The notes below the pieces were generated by a model. That model made no database searches. It had not been told where the DNA came from and worked only from the letters and a program-made list of their open reading frames with translations. The translations under genes and the position numbers were made by a program. A DNA stretch of 64,000 nucleotides from Enterococcus cecorum DSM 20682 = ATCC 43198 (GTDB taxonomy: Bacteria > Bacillota > Bacilli > Lactobacillales > Enterococcaceae): assembly GCF_000407565.1 (NCBI RefSeq), contig NZ_ASWI01000003.1, positions 931,501 to 995,500 on the forward strand, written 5' to 3'. Shown piece after piece: positions 30,389-38,938 of the stretch (position 1 is the stretch's first letter; the number at the start of each line of letters is the position of its first letter).

Positions 30389-31366
30389 ATGCGCAAAGTA
30401 ATTATTGATAGTGATCCAGGGATTGATGATTCGCTGGCTTTATTATATGCGCTCAAGTCACCAGAAATTGATGTTGTAGCGATTTGTGTTGTTGCAGGCA
30501 ATGTTCCAGTCGAAATCGGTGTGAAAAATGTGTATTACTGCTTGGATTTGGTCAATCGGCGGGATATTCCTGTTTATCTCGGTGCGACTGAGCCTTTGGT
30601 TGTGCCTTTCGTGAGTGCGCAAGATACGCATGGTTTCGATGGTCTCGGGGAATGTCATTTAGCTCAAGCGACTATAGTTACGCCACAAGAGCAAAGGGCT
30701 GCTGAATTTTATGCTCAGACTTTTGCTCACCCACAGGAAATCTCGGTTATTGCCTTAGGTCCTTTAACGAATATCGCTCAAGCACTCGATTTGAATGTCA
30801 ATCTCGGTTTAAATATGCAACGCTTTGTCAGTATGGGTGGTGCTTATCTTAGTCATGGTAATTGTTCACCGGTGGCAGAGTATAATTATTGGTGTGATCC
30901 CGATGCGGCGAAAATCGTCTATGAAAAATTAGGTTGTCCGATTGAAATGGTCGGCTTAGATGTGACACGTAAGATTGTTTTGACACCGAATTTGTTGCAA
31001 TATAGTCAGTATTTAAATCCACAAATGGGTGAAATACTTGCAAAAATAACCCAATTTTATTTTGATTTTCACTGGCAACAAGAGCATGTCTTAGGCTGTG
31101 TGATTAATGATCCGCTAGCTGTGGCTTACTTTATTCACACCCAATTATGTAGTGGTTTCGATAGTTATGTAATTATTGAAAATCAAGGAGTCAGTCGTGG
31201 TCAAAGTTTGGTAGATGCGCATGATTTTTGGCGCAAACCGGCAAATGCCAAAATTTTGACTCAAGTCGATTCGACAGCGTTCTTTGTGGAATTTCTAGCC
31301 ATTGTCTTAGATGTACCTCACGAAGTCATTGCACAAGATATGAAAAATTTGAAACTAGGTGAATGA
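30389..31366 (+). CDS. Nucleoside hydrolase under preQ1 riboswitch, probable queuosine hydrolase
   Basis: This 325-residue inosine-uridine-type nucleoside hydrolase has the Ca-binding DSDPGIDDSLAL (residues ~7-18), the mid-protein VALGPLTNIA-like IALGPLTNIAQAL, and the late NDPLAVAY motif. Preferred start is ATG 30389, 8 bases after AAAGGGG. The preQ1-I aptamer upstream and the ECF S component downstream suggest the substrate is queuosine (QueK-like role, releasing queuine) rather than a purine nucleoside. Family is certain, substrate is inferred. Confidence 0.85.
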   Translation: MRKVIIDSDPGIDDSLALLYALKSPEIDVVAICVVAGNVPVEIGVKNVYYCLDLVNRRDIPVYLGATEPLVVPFVSAQDTHGFDGLGECHLAQATIVTPQEQRAAEFYAQTFAHPQEISVIALGPLTNIAQALDLNVNLGLNMQRFVSMGGAYLSHGNCSPVAEYNYWCDPDAAKIVYEKLGCPIEMVGLDVTRKIVLTPNLLQYSQYLNPQMGEILAKITQFYFDFHWQQEHVLGCVINDPLAVAYFIHTQLCSGFDSYVIIENQGVSRGQSLVDAHDFWRKPANAKILTQVDSTAFFVEFLAIVLDVPHEVIAQDMKNLKLGE

Positions 31367-31911
31367 CTTTGAAAAATATCTCAACGAAAAAAATTGCTTT
31401 GATTGCTTTATGTGTCGGACTTAATTATGTGGGTGGGAATATCGCCTTATTTTTACGTTTGCCCATTTATCTTGATAGCTTAGGGACAATTATGGCTGCG
31501 TTTTTACTTGGACCGATTGCGGGGATGGCAGCTGGTTTGTTAAGTGGCTTACTTAGTGGCATTACGACTGATTTATTCTCGCTTTATTATATTCCCGTCG
31601 CACTGTGTACTGGTTTTATTGCGGGGATGGTTTATCAGCGTTTGCATAAGCCTTGGCGTGTTCCGATAGAAGCTGCGGTGATTTCCTTACCAGGTACGTT
31701 GATTTCTTCTTTTATCACGTATTTCTTATTTGGAGGTATCACTTCTTCAGGCTCGAGTATTATTGTGCAATTGATTCATGGGCTAGGACTCAACCAATTA
31801 ACTAGCGTGATCTTGGTGCAAGTGATTACCGATTATGTCGATCGCTTATTGAGTGTTGTGGTGGTATTAAGTGTGATTGCGATGTTGCCGAAAAAAGTAA
31901 AAATGATATAA
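31363..31911 (+). CDS. ECF transporter S component, probable queuosine/queuine-precursor uptake
   Basis: This 182-residue protein has five to six transmembrane segments. Its style is that of ECF substrate-binding (S) subunits (KKIALIALCVGLNYVGGN, then LGPIAGMAAGLLSGLLSG). It overlaps the hydrolase gene by four bases (ATGA), so it is co-translated and shares the preQ1 riboswitch. QueT/QrtT-type S components are the known riboswitch-linked importers. Which family this belongs to I cannot decide. It must use EcfA/EcfT encoded elsewhere. Confidence 0.82.
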   Translation: MTLKNISTKKIALIALCVGLNYVGGNIALFLRLPIYLDSLGTIMAAFLLGPIAGMAAGLLSGLLSGITTDLFSLYYIPVALCTGFIAGMVYQRLHKPWRVPIEAAVISLPGTLISSFITYFLFGGITSSGSSIIVQLIHGLGLNQLTSVILVQVITDYVDRLLSVVVVLSVIAMLPKKVKMI

Positions 31912-31916
31912 ATTAC

Positions 31917-31946
31917 AAGAGTGTCTGATTTTAGGCACTCTTTTTT
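31917..31946 (+). terminator. Terminator of the queuosine-salvage operon
   Basis: AAGAGTG (31917-31923) and CACTCTT (31936-31942) with six T's. Confidence 0.8.
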
Positions 31947-32018
31947 AGGCGTTTTGCTTGTGTTTCGTCTAAAAAGCATTATAGTTAAAGTTAGAATTGA
32001 AAGTTACGGAGTATTTTC

Positions 32019-33371
32019 ATGGAAACGATAAAGATTTTACATACCAATGATATCCACTCACATTTGGAAAATTGGCCGCGAATAGCGCATTACATCCAAA
32101 GTCAACAACAAGCATCCAAAGACGATGAAACACTTTGGACCTTGGATTTAGGCGATTTTTGTGATCGGTGGCATCCTTTAACCGAGGCCACGCATGGAAA
32201 AGGCAATATCGCATTACTGAATCAAGCCCACTATGATCTTGTTACTTTGGGTAATAATGAAGGACTAGGTTTTAGCCAAGATGAATTTAAAGAGCTTTAT
32301 CAACAAGCTAATTTTCAAGTGGTGATTGCTAATGTCAGACAAATGAATCAACAACTTCCGCCTAACTGTCACGCCTATACGATTCTGACGACAAAAGACC
32401 AAACTAAAATCGCCTTTATCGGTTTGACTGCTCCTTTTGAATCTGGGTATCGTGCCAATGATTGGTTAATTTTAGATCCACAAGAAACTTTGCGTGCGTT
32501 TTTACCAGAATTAAAGCAACAAGCTGACCTCATTTGTGTGATGAGCCATTTAGGGGTGAAGCAAGATCGTTTACTTGCTCAAAAATTTCCTGAAATTGAC
32601 CTTATTATTGGTTCACATACGCATCATGTGTTTCTTCAGGGGGAATATGTAAATCAGACTTTGTTGGCAGCGGCCGGGAAGTATGGTCAATATGTGGGTG
32701 AAATTACTTTAACTTTGGAAAATCATCAGCTAAAAGAGAAACGAGCACGGACCATTTGTTATGAAGATTTACCACCGGTAGCCGATGAAGGACGTGTGAG
32801 TGAAGGGTATTTTCAAGAAGGTCAACATTTATTAGCTGAGCAAGTCCTTTGCACAATCAATGAAGAAAAATCCATTGAAAAAATTACCGCAGAATTAGCT
32901 CAAGCGATGAAAGCTGCGACCAATCAAGACTTGGCTTTATTAAATACAGGCTTAGTTTTACATGCTTTAGCTAAAGGTGTCATTACGAAAAAAGACTTAC
33001 ATGAGATTTTGCCTCATTTGATGCATTTAGTGACTGTTCAGTTGCAAGGACGTGATTTAATACGTTTAGCAGCTGAAATAGCTAAAAATCAAACCTTTTT
33101 GAGTTATTATCAACCAAAAGGCTTAGGATTTCGTGGTAAGATTTTCGGGCAAATTTATAATGACGGCTTAGTCTATCATCCGGAAAGTCGAACAGCAAGT
33201 CTTAGAGGAAAGGCAATTGCACCCAATCAAAGCTATTCGTTAGTGACTTTGGATTATTGGGTCTTTTTACCTTTTTTCCCAACACTAGAAATTGCTGGGA
33301 AGGTCACGTTATATTATCCGAAATTATTGCGGGGGATTTATGGCGAATTTTTAGCAAGAAATGAGAATTAA
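32019..33371 (+). CDS. YunD-type metallophosphatase/5'-nucleotidase
   Basis: This 450-residue two-domain enzyme has an N-terminal calcineurin-like metallophosphatase (LHTNDIHSHLENW, TLGNNEG, IGSHTHHV) and a C-terminal 5'-nucleotidase domain (residues ~270-430). No signal peptide is present, so unlike classical secreted nucleotidases it acts in the cytoplasm, as Bacillus YunD does. It precedes yutD and yutF, a conserved Firmicute arrangement. The substrate is unknown. Confidence 0.87.
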   Translation: METIKILHTNDIHSHLENWPRIAHYIQSQQQASKDDETLWTLDLGDFCDRWHPLTEATHGKGNIALLNQAHYDLVTLGNNEGLGFSQDEFKELYQQANFQVVIANVRQMNQQLPPNCHAYTILTTKDQTKIAFIGLTAPFESGYRANDWLILDPQETLRAFLPELKQQADLICVMSHLGVKQDRLLAQKFPEIDLIIGSHTHHVFLQGEYVNQTLLAAAGKYGQYVGEITLTLENHQLKEKRARTICYEDLPPVADEGRVSEGYFQEGQHLLAEQVLCTINEEKSIEKITAELAQAMKAATNQDLALLNTGLVLHALAKGVITKKDLHEILPHLMHLVTVQLQGRDLIRLAAEIAKNQTFLSYYQPKGLGFRGKIFGQIYNDGLVYHPESRTASLRGKAIAPNQSYSLVTLDYWVFLPFFPTLEIAGKVTLYYPKLLRGIYGEFLARNEN

Positions 33372-33440
33372 ACATACACAAACAATCGCTGAAAAGGTAT
33401 AATAAAAAGGACAGTATATTATTGATAGGATGGTGAAAAG

Positions 33441-34022
33441 ATGACCAATCAGGAAACGCAACAAGAAGTGCAAACAACCCAAGAACAAGCCGCTGAAGAA
33501 AAAGTGGAATATAAAGGGGAAGTCGTTACCCGAATTGAAGAAAATAAATATCAAGTTGGATCTAGACAATATGAACTAGTAGCCAATCATCGTGACGGGT
33601 TCGATGCGCAAAAATTCGGTGAACGTTATAGTGAGGTACTAGCAAAGTATGATTATATTGTTGGCGACTGGGGTTATGAACAGTTGCGCTTAAAAGGCTT
33701 TTTTGATGAAAATAATAAAAAAGCTTTACCCGAGCAAAGAATTGATACTTTAGAAGATTATTTATATGAGTATTGTAATTTTGGTTGTGCCTATTTTGTG
33801 GTGAAACGAATTGGTGGCAAGCGTGAGAAGATGCAAAATCGTAAAAATAAAAAGCATAAAAATAATCAAGCTTTTGTAGAAGAAAAACGTGAAGTCATTA
33901 CTCACAAGAAAAAGCCAACGATAAAATCACGAAAAACTTCTGAAAATCATAAACAAGAAAAGCATACCATCAGTCATGCCGAAGGTAAGCGAAATTTTGT
34001 AGTAAGAAAGCGAGAGGACTAG
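33441..34022 (+). CDS. yutD: YutD family protein
   Basis: This 193-residue protein has a charged Gln/Glu-rich N-terminus (residues 1-27), then the YutD/DUF1027 core (YELVANHRDGFD, YDYIVGDWGYEQLRLKGFF, LEDYLYEYCNFGCAYFVVK). The tail is long, very basic and probably disordered (Lys/Arg/His-rich, residues ~130-193). Function is unknown. It sits 70 bases after the metallophosphatase gene and 3 bases before the HAD gene. Confidence 0.88.
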   Translation: MTNQETQQEVQTTQEQAAEEKVEYKGEVVTRIEENKYQVGSRQYELVANHRDGFDAQKFGERYSEVLAKYDYIVGDWGYEQLRLKGFFDENNKKALPEQRIDTLEDYLYEYCNFGCAYFVVKRIGGKREKMQNRKNKKHKNNQAFVEEKREVITHKKKPTIKSRKTSENHKQEKHTISHAEGKRNFVVRKRED

Positions 34023-34025
34023 GCT

Positions 34026-34793
34026 GTGAAATATAAAGGATACTTAATTGATTTAGATGGGACAATTTATCTAGGAAAAGAACCCATCCCAGCAGGTAAG
34101 CGATTTGTCGAACATCTGCAAGAAAAGGCGATTCCGTTTTTATTTGTAACGAATAATACGACGAAATCTCCAGAAACAGTGGCGCATCGTCTAGCCAATG
34201 AATTTGATATTCATGTGACCTCCGAACATGTTTATACTGCGACTTTAGCGACGATTGATTTTATGAAGGAAAAAAATCTAGGTAACAAGGTTTATGTGAT
34301 TGGAGAAGCTGGTCTAATTGATTTAATTGTTGCAGCAGGTTTTGAATTAGATGATGAAAATCCTGATTATGTGGTTGTCGGTTTGGATAATGATGTGACT
34401 TATGAAAAATTTGTCAAAGCGACTTTAGCGATTCAAAAAGGCGCCTACTTTATTGGAACGAATCCAGATAAAAATATTCCTACTGAGCGTGGATTGTTGC
34501 CGGGTGCTGGTGCGTTAATCTCATTTTTAGAGACTTCTACGCAAACCAAAGCAACCTATATCGGTAAGCCTGAAGCCATCATCATGGAAAAAGCCCTTGA
34601 ACATCTGCAAATGACTAAAGAGGAAGTCATCATGGTGGGTGATAATTATGAAACGGATATTCGCTCAGGGTTAAATAATGGGATTGATACTTTATTGGTG
34701 CTTTCTGGATTTACCTCTAAAGAACAAGTGCCACATTTACCTGAGGCGCCAAGTTATGTTGTGAATAATTTGGATCAATGGGACTTTAAATAA
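34026..34793 (+). CDS. yutF: HAD hydrolase of the NagD/YutF type (TIGR01457)
   Basis: This 255-residue haloacid-dehalogenase phosphatase has motif [10 protein letters not shown] (Asp nucleophile near residue 9), motif [12 protein letters not shown], and motif [12 protein letters not shown]. The class IIA cap and NagD-like layout indicate a sugar-phosphate or nucleotide phosphatase of unknown substrate. The start is GTG. It overlaps the next gene by one base, placing it in the conserved yutD-yutF-TIGR01906 string. Confidence 0.9.
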   Translation: MKYKGYLIDLDGTIYLGKEPIPAGKRFVEHLQEKAIPFLFVTNNTTKSPETVAHRLANEFDIHVTSEHVYTATLATIDFMKEKNLGNKVYVIGEAGLIDLIVAAGFELDDENPDYVVVGLDNDVTYEKFVKATLAIQKGAYFIGTNPDKNIPTERGLLPGAGALISFLETSTQTKATYIGKPEAIIMEKALEHLQMTKEEVIMVGDNYETDIRSGLNNGIDTLLVLSGFTSKEQVPHLPEAPSYVVNNLDQWDFK

Positions 34794-35431
34794 TGAAGTT
34801 ATCCTTTACGACTAGTTATTGGCTGAAGTATTTGTGCGTGTTGTTGACTGTGATTAGTTTGGCGATTACGATAACCATTCATTTTACGCCACTGTATTAT
34901 TTACAAGAGTTTCAGCAGCATCTAGCGCAAAGTGTTGGCTTGACGCGCACGCAATTATTTCATAACTATCATCAATTATTAGCCTATTTGGATTTGCCTT
35001 GGATAAAGGAGTTGCGATTACCCGATTTTCCAAGTAGTAGCTCTGGAGCGAAACATTTTTACGAGGTGAAACGATTATTTTTATTCAATTATGCCGTTTT
35101 ACTTGTAACTTTTGTGCCGAGTCTACGCATTTTAAAGCAGTTATATCGGCAAAAAATGACTTGGCTATTTATTCGCCCGATTCAGTGGACCGTATTGGTG
35201 TTTGCGGTTCTGTTGTTTTTGATGGCGATTGGTTTTGAGCGCTTTTTTATCTATTTTCATCAGATTTTATTTAGAAATGCGGATTGGTTATTTGATCCAG
35301 CTACTGATCCAATTATTAATGTTTTGCCAGAGTCTTTTTTCATGCAATGTTTTCTGCTATTCTTTGGGTTACTCTTGCTAAGTTTAGTGACATTGTATAC
35401 AATAGGCAAAAAACAATTAAAAGAAAAATAA
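34793..35431 (+). CDS. TIGR01906 (DUF1461) family integral membrane protein
   Basis: This 212-residue protein has four clear transmembrane segments (residues ~10-32, ~95-115, ~128-150 and ~183-203) and a long extracytoplasmic loop between the first two. This topology and the position after the NagD-like gene fit TIGR01906 membrane proteins of Lactobacillales. No biochemical role is known. Its ATG overlaps the upstream TAA. Confidence 0.82.
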   Translation: MKLSFTTSYWLKYLCVLLTVISLAITITIHFTPLYYLQEFQQHLAQSVGLTRTQLFHNYHQLLAYLDLPWIKELRLPDFPSSSSGAKHFYEVKRLFLFNYAVLLVTFVPSLRILKQLYRQKMTWLFIRPIQWTVLVFAVLLFLMAIGFERFFIYFHQILFRNADWLFDPATDPIINVLPESFFMQCFLLFFGLLLLSLVTLYTIGKKQLKEK

Positions 35432-35444
35432 CGAGGTGTTTGAT

Positions 35445-36620
35445 TTGGTTGATTTAACGAATAAATTCAATCCACAAGTTGGCAAAATTGCCGTATCTTT
35501 AATTCGTCAGTTTGATGAGCGGGTTTCATCCATTCCGAATATTTTAAAATTAACTTTAGGGGAACCTGACTTTACGACTCCGGAGCATGTCAAAGCATCA
35601 GGAAGAGAAGCCATTACGCAAAATCATACCCACTATTCAGGAATGGCCGGTTTAGCAGATGTACGTCAAGCAGCGAGTGCCTTTTTAAAACAAAAATATC
35701 AAGTGGATTATCATTGGCAAGATGAGATTTTAGTGACCGTGGGAGCGACCGAAGCGATTTCGGCGGCCTTGCTTGCGGTTTTATGCCCAGGCGATGAAGT
35801 TTTACTACCAGCGCCTATTTATCCCGGATATGAACCAGTGATTACCTTAGCTGGGGCAAAACCAGTATATATGGATACGAGTGATAATGGCTTTGTTTTA
35901 TCGCCTGATACCTTGGAAAAAGCCTTAATTGCGCATCGAGATAAGGTCAAAGCAGTTATTTTGAACTATCCAAGCAATCCAACTGGTGTGACTTATACAC
36001 GTGAAGAAGTACAAGCTTTAGCCGATGTATTAAGAAAGTATGAAGTCTTTGTAATCAGTGATGAAATCTATAGTGAATTAACTTATGATGGCCATCATGT
36101 TTCAATTGCTGAATATTTAAGAGAACAAACCATTTTAATTAATGGATTGTCAAAATCGCATGCAATGACTGGTTGGCGTATCGGCTTTATCTGTGCACCG
36201 AAAGAATTGACCAAAGAAATTATCAAAGTACATCAATATTTAGTAACAGCAGCATCCACGATTTCTCAAAAAGCCGCTGTGGAAGCTTTAGTGGCTGGTA
36301 TTAATGATGCGGATGAAATGAAAGTCGAATATCAAAAACGCCGCGACTATCTTTTTGAAAAAATGTCAGCACTTGGCTTTGAAATTGCTCGTCCATCTGG
36401 TGCTTTTTATATCTTTGCTAAAATTCCAGCTGGTCTCATACAAGATTCTTTTGATTTTTGTGTGGATTTGGCGCAAAAACAACAATTAGCGATTATTCCA
36501 GGTATTGCCTTTGGTCCAGAGGCGGAAGGTTATGTCCGTTTAAGTTATGCCGCAAGTATGGAAAAATTAGTCGAAGCGATGAACCGTTTAGAAAAATACG
36601 TTCAAAACGAAAAAGCTTAA
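35445..36620 (+). CDS. patA: PLP aminotransferase, probable N-acetyl-LL-diaminopimelate aminotransferase PatA
   Basis: This fold-type I aminotransferase of about 391 residues contains TLGEPDFTTPEHV, NYPSNPTG and the PLP-lysine motif NGLSKSHAMTGWRIG. It closely resembles Bacillus PatA, which converts N-acetyl-amino-ketopimelate to N-acetyl-LL-DAP. With asd, dapA, dapB, dapH, a deacetylase, dapF and lysA in the same window it would fill the transaminase step. A TTG start at 35445 is preferred, 5 bases after GAGGTG; GTG 35436 lies within that site. Aromatic aminotransferase activity is the alternative. Confidence 0.85.
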   Translation: MVDLTNKFNPQVGKIAVSLIRQFDERVSSIPNILKLTLGEPDFTTPEHVKASGREAITQNHTHYSGMAGLADVRQAASAFLKQKYQVDYHWQDEILVTVGATEAISAALLAVLCPGDEVLLPAPIYPGYEPVITLAGAKPVYMDTSDNGFVLSPDTLEKALIAHRDKVKAVILNYPSNPTGVTYTREEVQALADVLRKYEVFVISDEIYSELTYDGHHVSIAEYLREQTILINGLSKSHAMTGWRIGFICAPKELTKEIIKVHQYLVTAASTISQKAAVEALVAGINDADEMKVEYQKRRDYLFEKMSALGFEIARPSGAFYIFAKIPAGLIQDSFDFCVDLAQKQQLAIIPGIAFGPEAEGYVRLSYAASMEKLVEAMNRLEKYVQNEKA

Positions 36621-36640
36621 AATATCCTAGTTAATGAAAG

Positions 36641-36675
36641 ATTGCTCACTTTGCTATATAAGGTGGGCAATTTTT
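36641..36675 (+). terminator. Terminator after patA
   Basis: ATTGCTCACTT and AAGGTGGGCAAT pair with wobbles, followed by TTTTT. Confidence 0.6.
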
Positions 36676-36708
36676 CATATCTGTCATTAAATTGGGAGGA
36701 CATATGGT

Positions 36709-36978
36709 ATGATGAAAGAAAACGTAGCAGAGGTGCGCGGTATGAAGTCATTTTGGAATCAGATAAACGATTATTTTGAACAGCATCCTTATCAAGAGGT
36801 TTTTATTCTTGCTATAGTGGGCTCAATCCTTGGTATTACAATTGAATATCTTGTAAATGGCGATTTTTTAATTGAAAATATTTGGACCTTCCTCTTTCTT
36901 AATCTTGGGTTTTTGTACCAAGCCTATCGCAAGCAGAAACGAACAAAAGAAAAGAAAAATTCCGTACAAAAAAAATAA
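36709..36978 (+). CDS. Hypothetical small membrane protein
   Basis: This 89-residue protein has two adjacent hydrophobic segments (residues ~31-48 and ~57-73) and a strongly basic, Lys-rich C-terminus. No family is recognised. ATGATG lies 8 bases after GGGAGGA; an earlier ATG in the same region reads into a stop after two codons. It is transcribed alone, between the patA terminator and the toxin-antitoxin promoter. Confidence 0.6.
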   Translation: MMKENVAEVRGMKSFWNQINDYFEQHPYQEVFILAIVGSILGITIEYLVNGDFLIENIWTFLFLNLGFLYQAYRKQKRTKEKKNSVQKK

Positions 36979-37034
36979 ACCGCTTAACATTTTAACTACA
37001 CATTTATAAAGTGGTATTTCTAATTTGGTATGTA

Positions 37035-37084
37035 TTGCTGTTGTGCGGACACTCGTGTATAATAAGGAAAAAGATGTACACGAG
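37035..37084 (+). promoter_or_regulatory. Toxin-antitoxin promoter with palindromic autoregulation site
   Basis: TTGCTG (37035-37040), 17 bases, TATAAT (37058-37063). Perfect 8-base inverted repeats CTCGTGTA (37052-37059) and TACACGAG (37077-37084) straddle the -10 box and the start region, as expected for an operator bound by the RelB-type antitoxin or its complex. Confidence 0.75.
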
Positions 37085-37098
37085 AAAGGAGAGTTATT

Positions 37099-37404
37099 AT
37101 GGCAAAGTCAGCAAATTTATATGCGAGAATAGAGCCTGAAATCAAAGAGCAGGCTGAAAAAATCCTCTCTACACTGGGTATTCCTGCATCTAGTGCTATC
37201 AATATGTTTTATAAACAGATTATCTTACAGCGAGGGCTTCCTTTTGAAGTAAAAATTCCGGACAGAACACCCACAGATATAAGTGCGTTGAGAACAGATG
37301 AATTGCATGAAGAGCTAGATAAAGGATATGCGGATATGAAAGCTGGTCGAACCAAAGATGCAAAGACGGTTTTTTCTGATATGCGCAAAGAGCATGGTTT
37401 ATGA
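37099..37404 (+). CDS. RelB/DinJ-type antitoxin
   Basis: This 101-residue protein has an N-terminal ribbon-helix-helix (SANLYARIEPEIKEQAEKIL, then GIPASSAINMFYKQI), typical of DinJ/RelB DNA-binding dimers. An acidic C-terminal half would wrap the toxin. It overlaps the toxin gene by four bases (ATGA), the standard antitoxin-first order. An inverted-repeat operator lies over its promoter. Confidence 0.92.
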   Translation: MAKSANLYARIEPEIKEQAEKILSTLGIPASSAINMFYKQIILQRGLPFEVKIPDRTPTDISALRTDELHEELDKGYADMKAGRTKDAKTVFSDMRKEHGL

Positions 37405-37730
37405 TTTTTACTGTAGACACATCAATACAGGCAGAAGAAGATTTACGAGAGATATTTGAGTATATCTCTTTTAGGCTTTTGTCACCGGAAAATGCAGCAA
37501 AGCAACTGGAACGTCTAGAAAGTCAGATATTGAGTTTAGATAAAATGCCAGAACGCTTTCCGAGATATGGAAAAGAACCGTGGTATAGCCGTGGATTGCG
37601 TTTTGTTGAGGTAGATAACTATATCGTGTTTTACATTCCAGATATAAAAGAACAAGTAGTAACTGTTTTACGTGTCATGTACAGCGGACGTAACATTCAA
37701 GAACAGCTAAGTGACCATACAAAGCAATAA
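37401..37730 (+). CDS. RelE/ParE-superfamily toxin
   Basis: The 109-residue protein shows the RelE/ParE fold signature: IQAEEDLREIFEYISFRLLSPENA, a basic centre (MPERFPRYGKEPWYSRGLRF), and the closing strand pair YIVFYIPDIKEQVVTVLRVMYSGR. The intact conserved arginines and final R-N suggest a functional toxin, either an mRNA interferase or a gyrase poison; the sequence does not decide which. It is paired with the RelB-type antitoxin. Confidence 0.9.
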   Translation: MIFTVDTSIQAEEDLREIFEYISFRLLSPENAAKQLERLESQILSLDKMPERFPRYGKEPWYSRGLRFVEVDNYIVFYIPDIKEQVVTVLRVMYSGRNIQEQLSDHTKQ

Positions 37731-37810
37731 ACAATTTCATATCCTACATACAAAGCGGTTAGTCCTTGAAGATTGATCGCTTTTTCGATACTAAAATAAT
37801 GTTGCTTTTA

Positions 37811-37880
37811 TTTACCTAACCTTTACAATCTAAGAGAAATTTTTACATAGAATCAAACGGACTTTTACATCCACTTGTTA
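37811..37880 (+). promoter_or_regulatory. PHO-box-like direct repeats upstream of pstS
   Basis: TTTACC (37811) and TTTACA (37822) are spaced 11 bases. TTTACA (37864) and TTGTTA (37875) are also spaced 11, with a further TTTACA at 37842. TTNACA repeats at 11-base spacing are the PhoP-box pattern of Gram-positive bacteria. The PhoPR genes lie directly downstream on the other strand. Confidence 0.6.
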
Positions 37881-37949
37881 AGATAAATATGTAAGCAAGA
37901 AGTCAACTTACAAATCAATTCATTAAAGTAAGTAAGAGGAGTCATTACT

Positions 37950-38825
37950 ATGAAAAAATTATCAGCCATGTTACTTTTAGCAGGAGTATTTTTAACCGGA
38001 TGTGGCAATGCTAGTTCAACAGAAAACAGTTCAGCTAATTCTAAACAAGTCCAAATCGTTGCGGTCGGTTCTACTGCTTTACAACCCTTAGTTGAATCAG
38101 CGCAAGAACAGTTTGTTGCAAAAAATGCGAATTATCAAATTACCGTGCAAGGCGGAGGCTCAGGTACAGGCTTGAGTCAAGTGGCCAGTGGTTCGGTGCA
38201 AATTGGTAATTCCGATGTCTTTGCAGAAGAAAAAGATGGCGTAGATGCAAGCAAACTCGTTGATCATCAAGTGGCAGTTGTTGGGATGGCCCCAGTTGTC
38301 AATAAAGCGGTCGGTGTCAAAAATGTTACTAAAGATCAATTAATTGCGATTTTTACTGGTAAGGTGAAAAATTGGCAAGAGTTAGGCGGTAAGGACCAAG
38401 AAATTGTTGTTGTGAACCGAGCAAGTGGATCAGGTACGCGCGCCACTTTTGAAAAATGGGGCTTAGATGGGGCAAAAACCATTCAAGCGCAAGAACAAGA
38501 TTCATCAGGAACAGTGAAAAAGATTGTTTCTTCTACTCCTGGTGCGATTAGTTATCTGGCTTTGTCTTATATTGATGATAGTATAGAAGCACTCTCTTTA
38601 GACGGTGTCGCACCAACTGCTGAAAATATCGAAACCAATGATTGGCCAATTTGGTCTTATGAACATATGTACACCAAAGGCAAGCCAACAAAAGAAATCA
38701 AGAAATTTTTAGATTACATGGTTTCTGATGAAGTTCAAGAAGGTTTGGTCAAAGACTTAGGTTATTTACCAGTAACGAAGATGCAAGTATCACGTTCTGC
38801 CGATGGACAAGTGACCGAAAAATAA
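37950..38825 (+). CDS. pstS: Phosphate-binding lipoprotein PstS
   Basis: This 291-residue protein has a lipoprotein signal with lipobox FLTGC (Cys near residue 18) and a Ser/Asn-rich linker. The phosphate-binding fold includes VGSTALQPL, GGGSGTGLSQ, GNSDVF, and the loop NRASGSGTRATFE. It would bind phosphate outside the cell for a PstCAB importer. pstC, pstA and pstB do not follow: a terminator comes next, so this is a detached pstS. Candidate PHO boxes precede it. Confidence 0.93.
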   Translation: MKKLSAMLLLAGVFLTGCGNASSTENSSANSKQVQIVAVGSTALQPLVESAQEQFVAKNANYQITVQGGGSGTGLSQVASGSVQIGNSDVFAEEKDGVDASKLVDHQVAVVGMAPVVNKAVGVKNVTKDQLIAIFTGKVKNWQELGGKDQEIVVVNRASGSGTRATFEKWGLDGAKTIQAQEQDSSGTVKKIVSSTPGAISYLALSYIDDSIEALSLDGVAPTAENIETNDWPIWSYEHMYTKGKPTKEIKKFLDYMVSDEVQEGLVKDLGYLPVTKMQVSRSADGQVTEK

Positions 38826-38898
38826 TCCAGTCTCTTCTAGTTTGAAAGAAAAGCAAAACCTACTCACGCTTTTCATTTCATCATAAGTTCTCCATAAT

Positions 38899-38938
38899 AG
38901 AAAACCCCTCGTAGCTTGAAAACTATGAGGGGTTTTCT
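38899..38938. terminator. Shared bidirectional terminator of pstS and phoR
   Basis: AGAAAACCCCTC (38899-38910) and its complement (38927-38938) form a 12-bp stem. The right arm lies inside the last codons and stop of phoR, so the same hairpin ends both convergent units. Confidence 0.85.
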
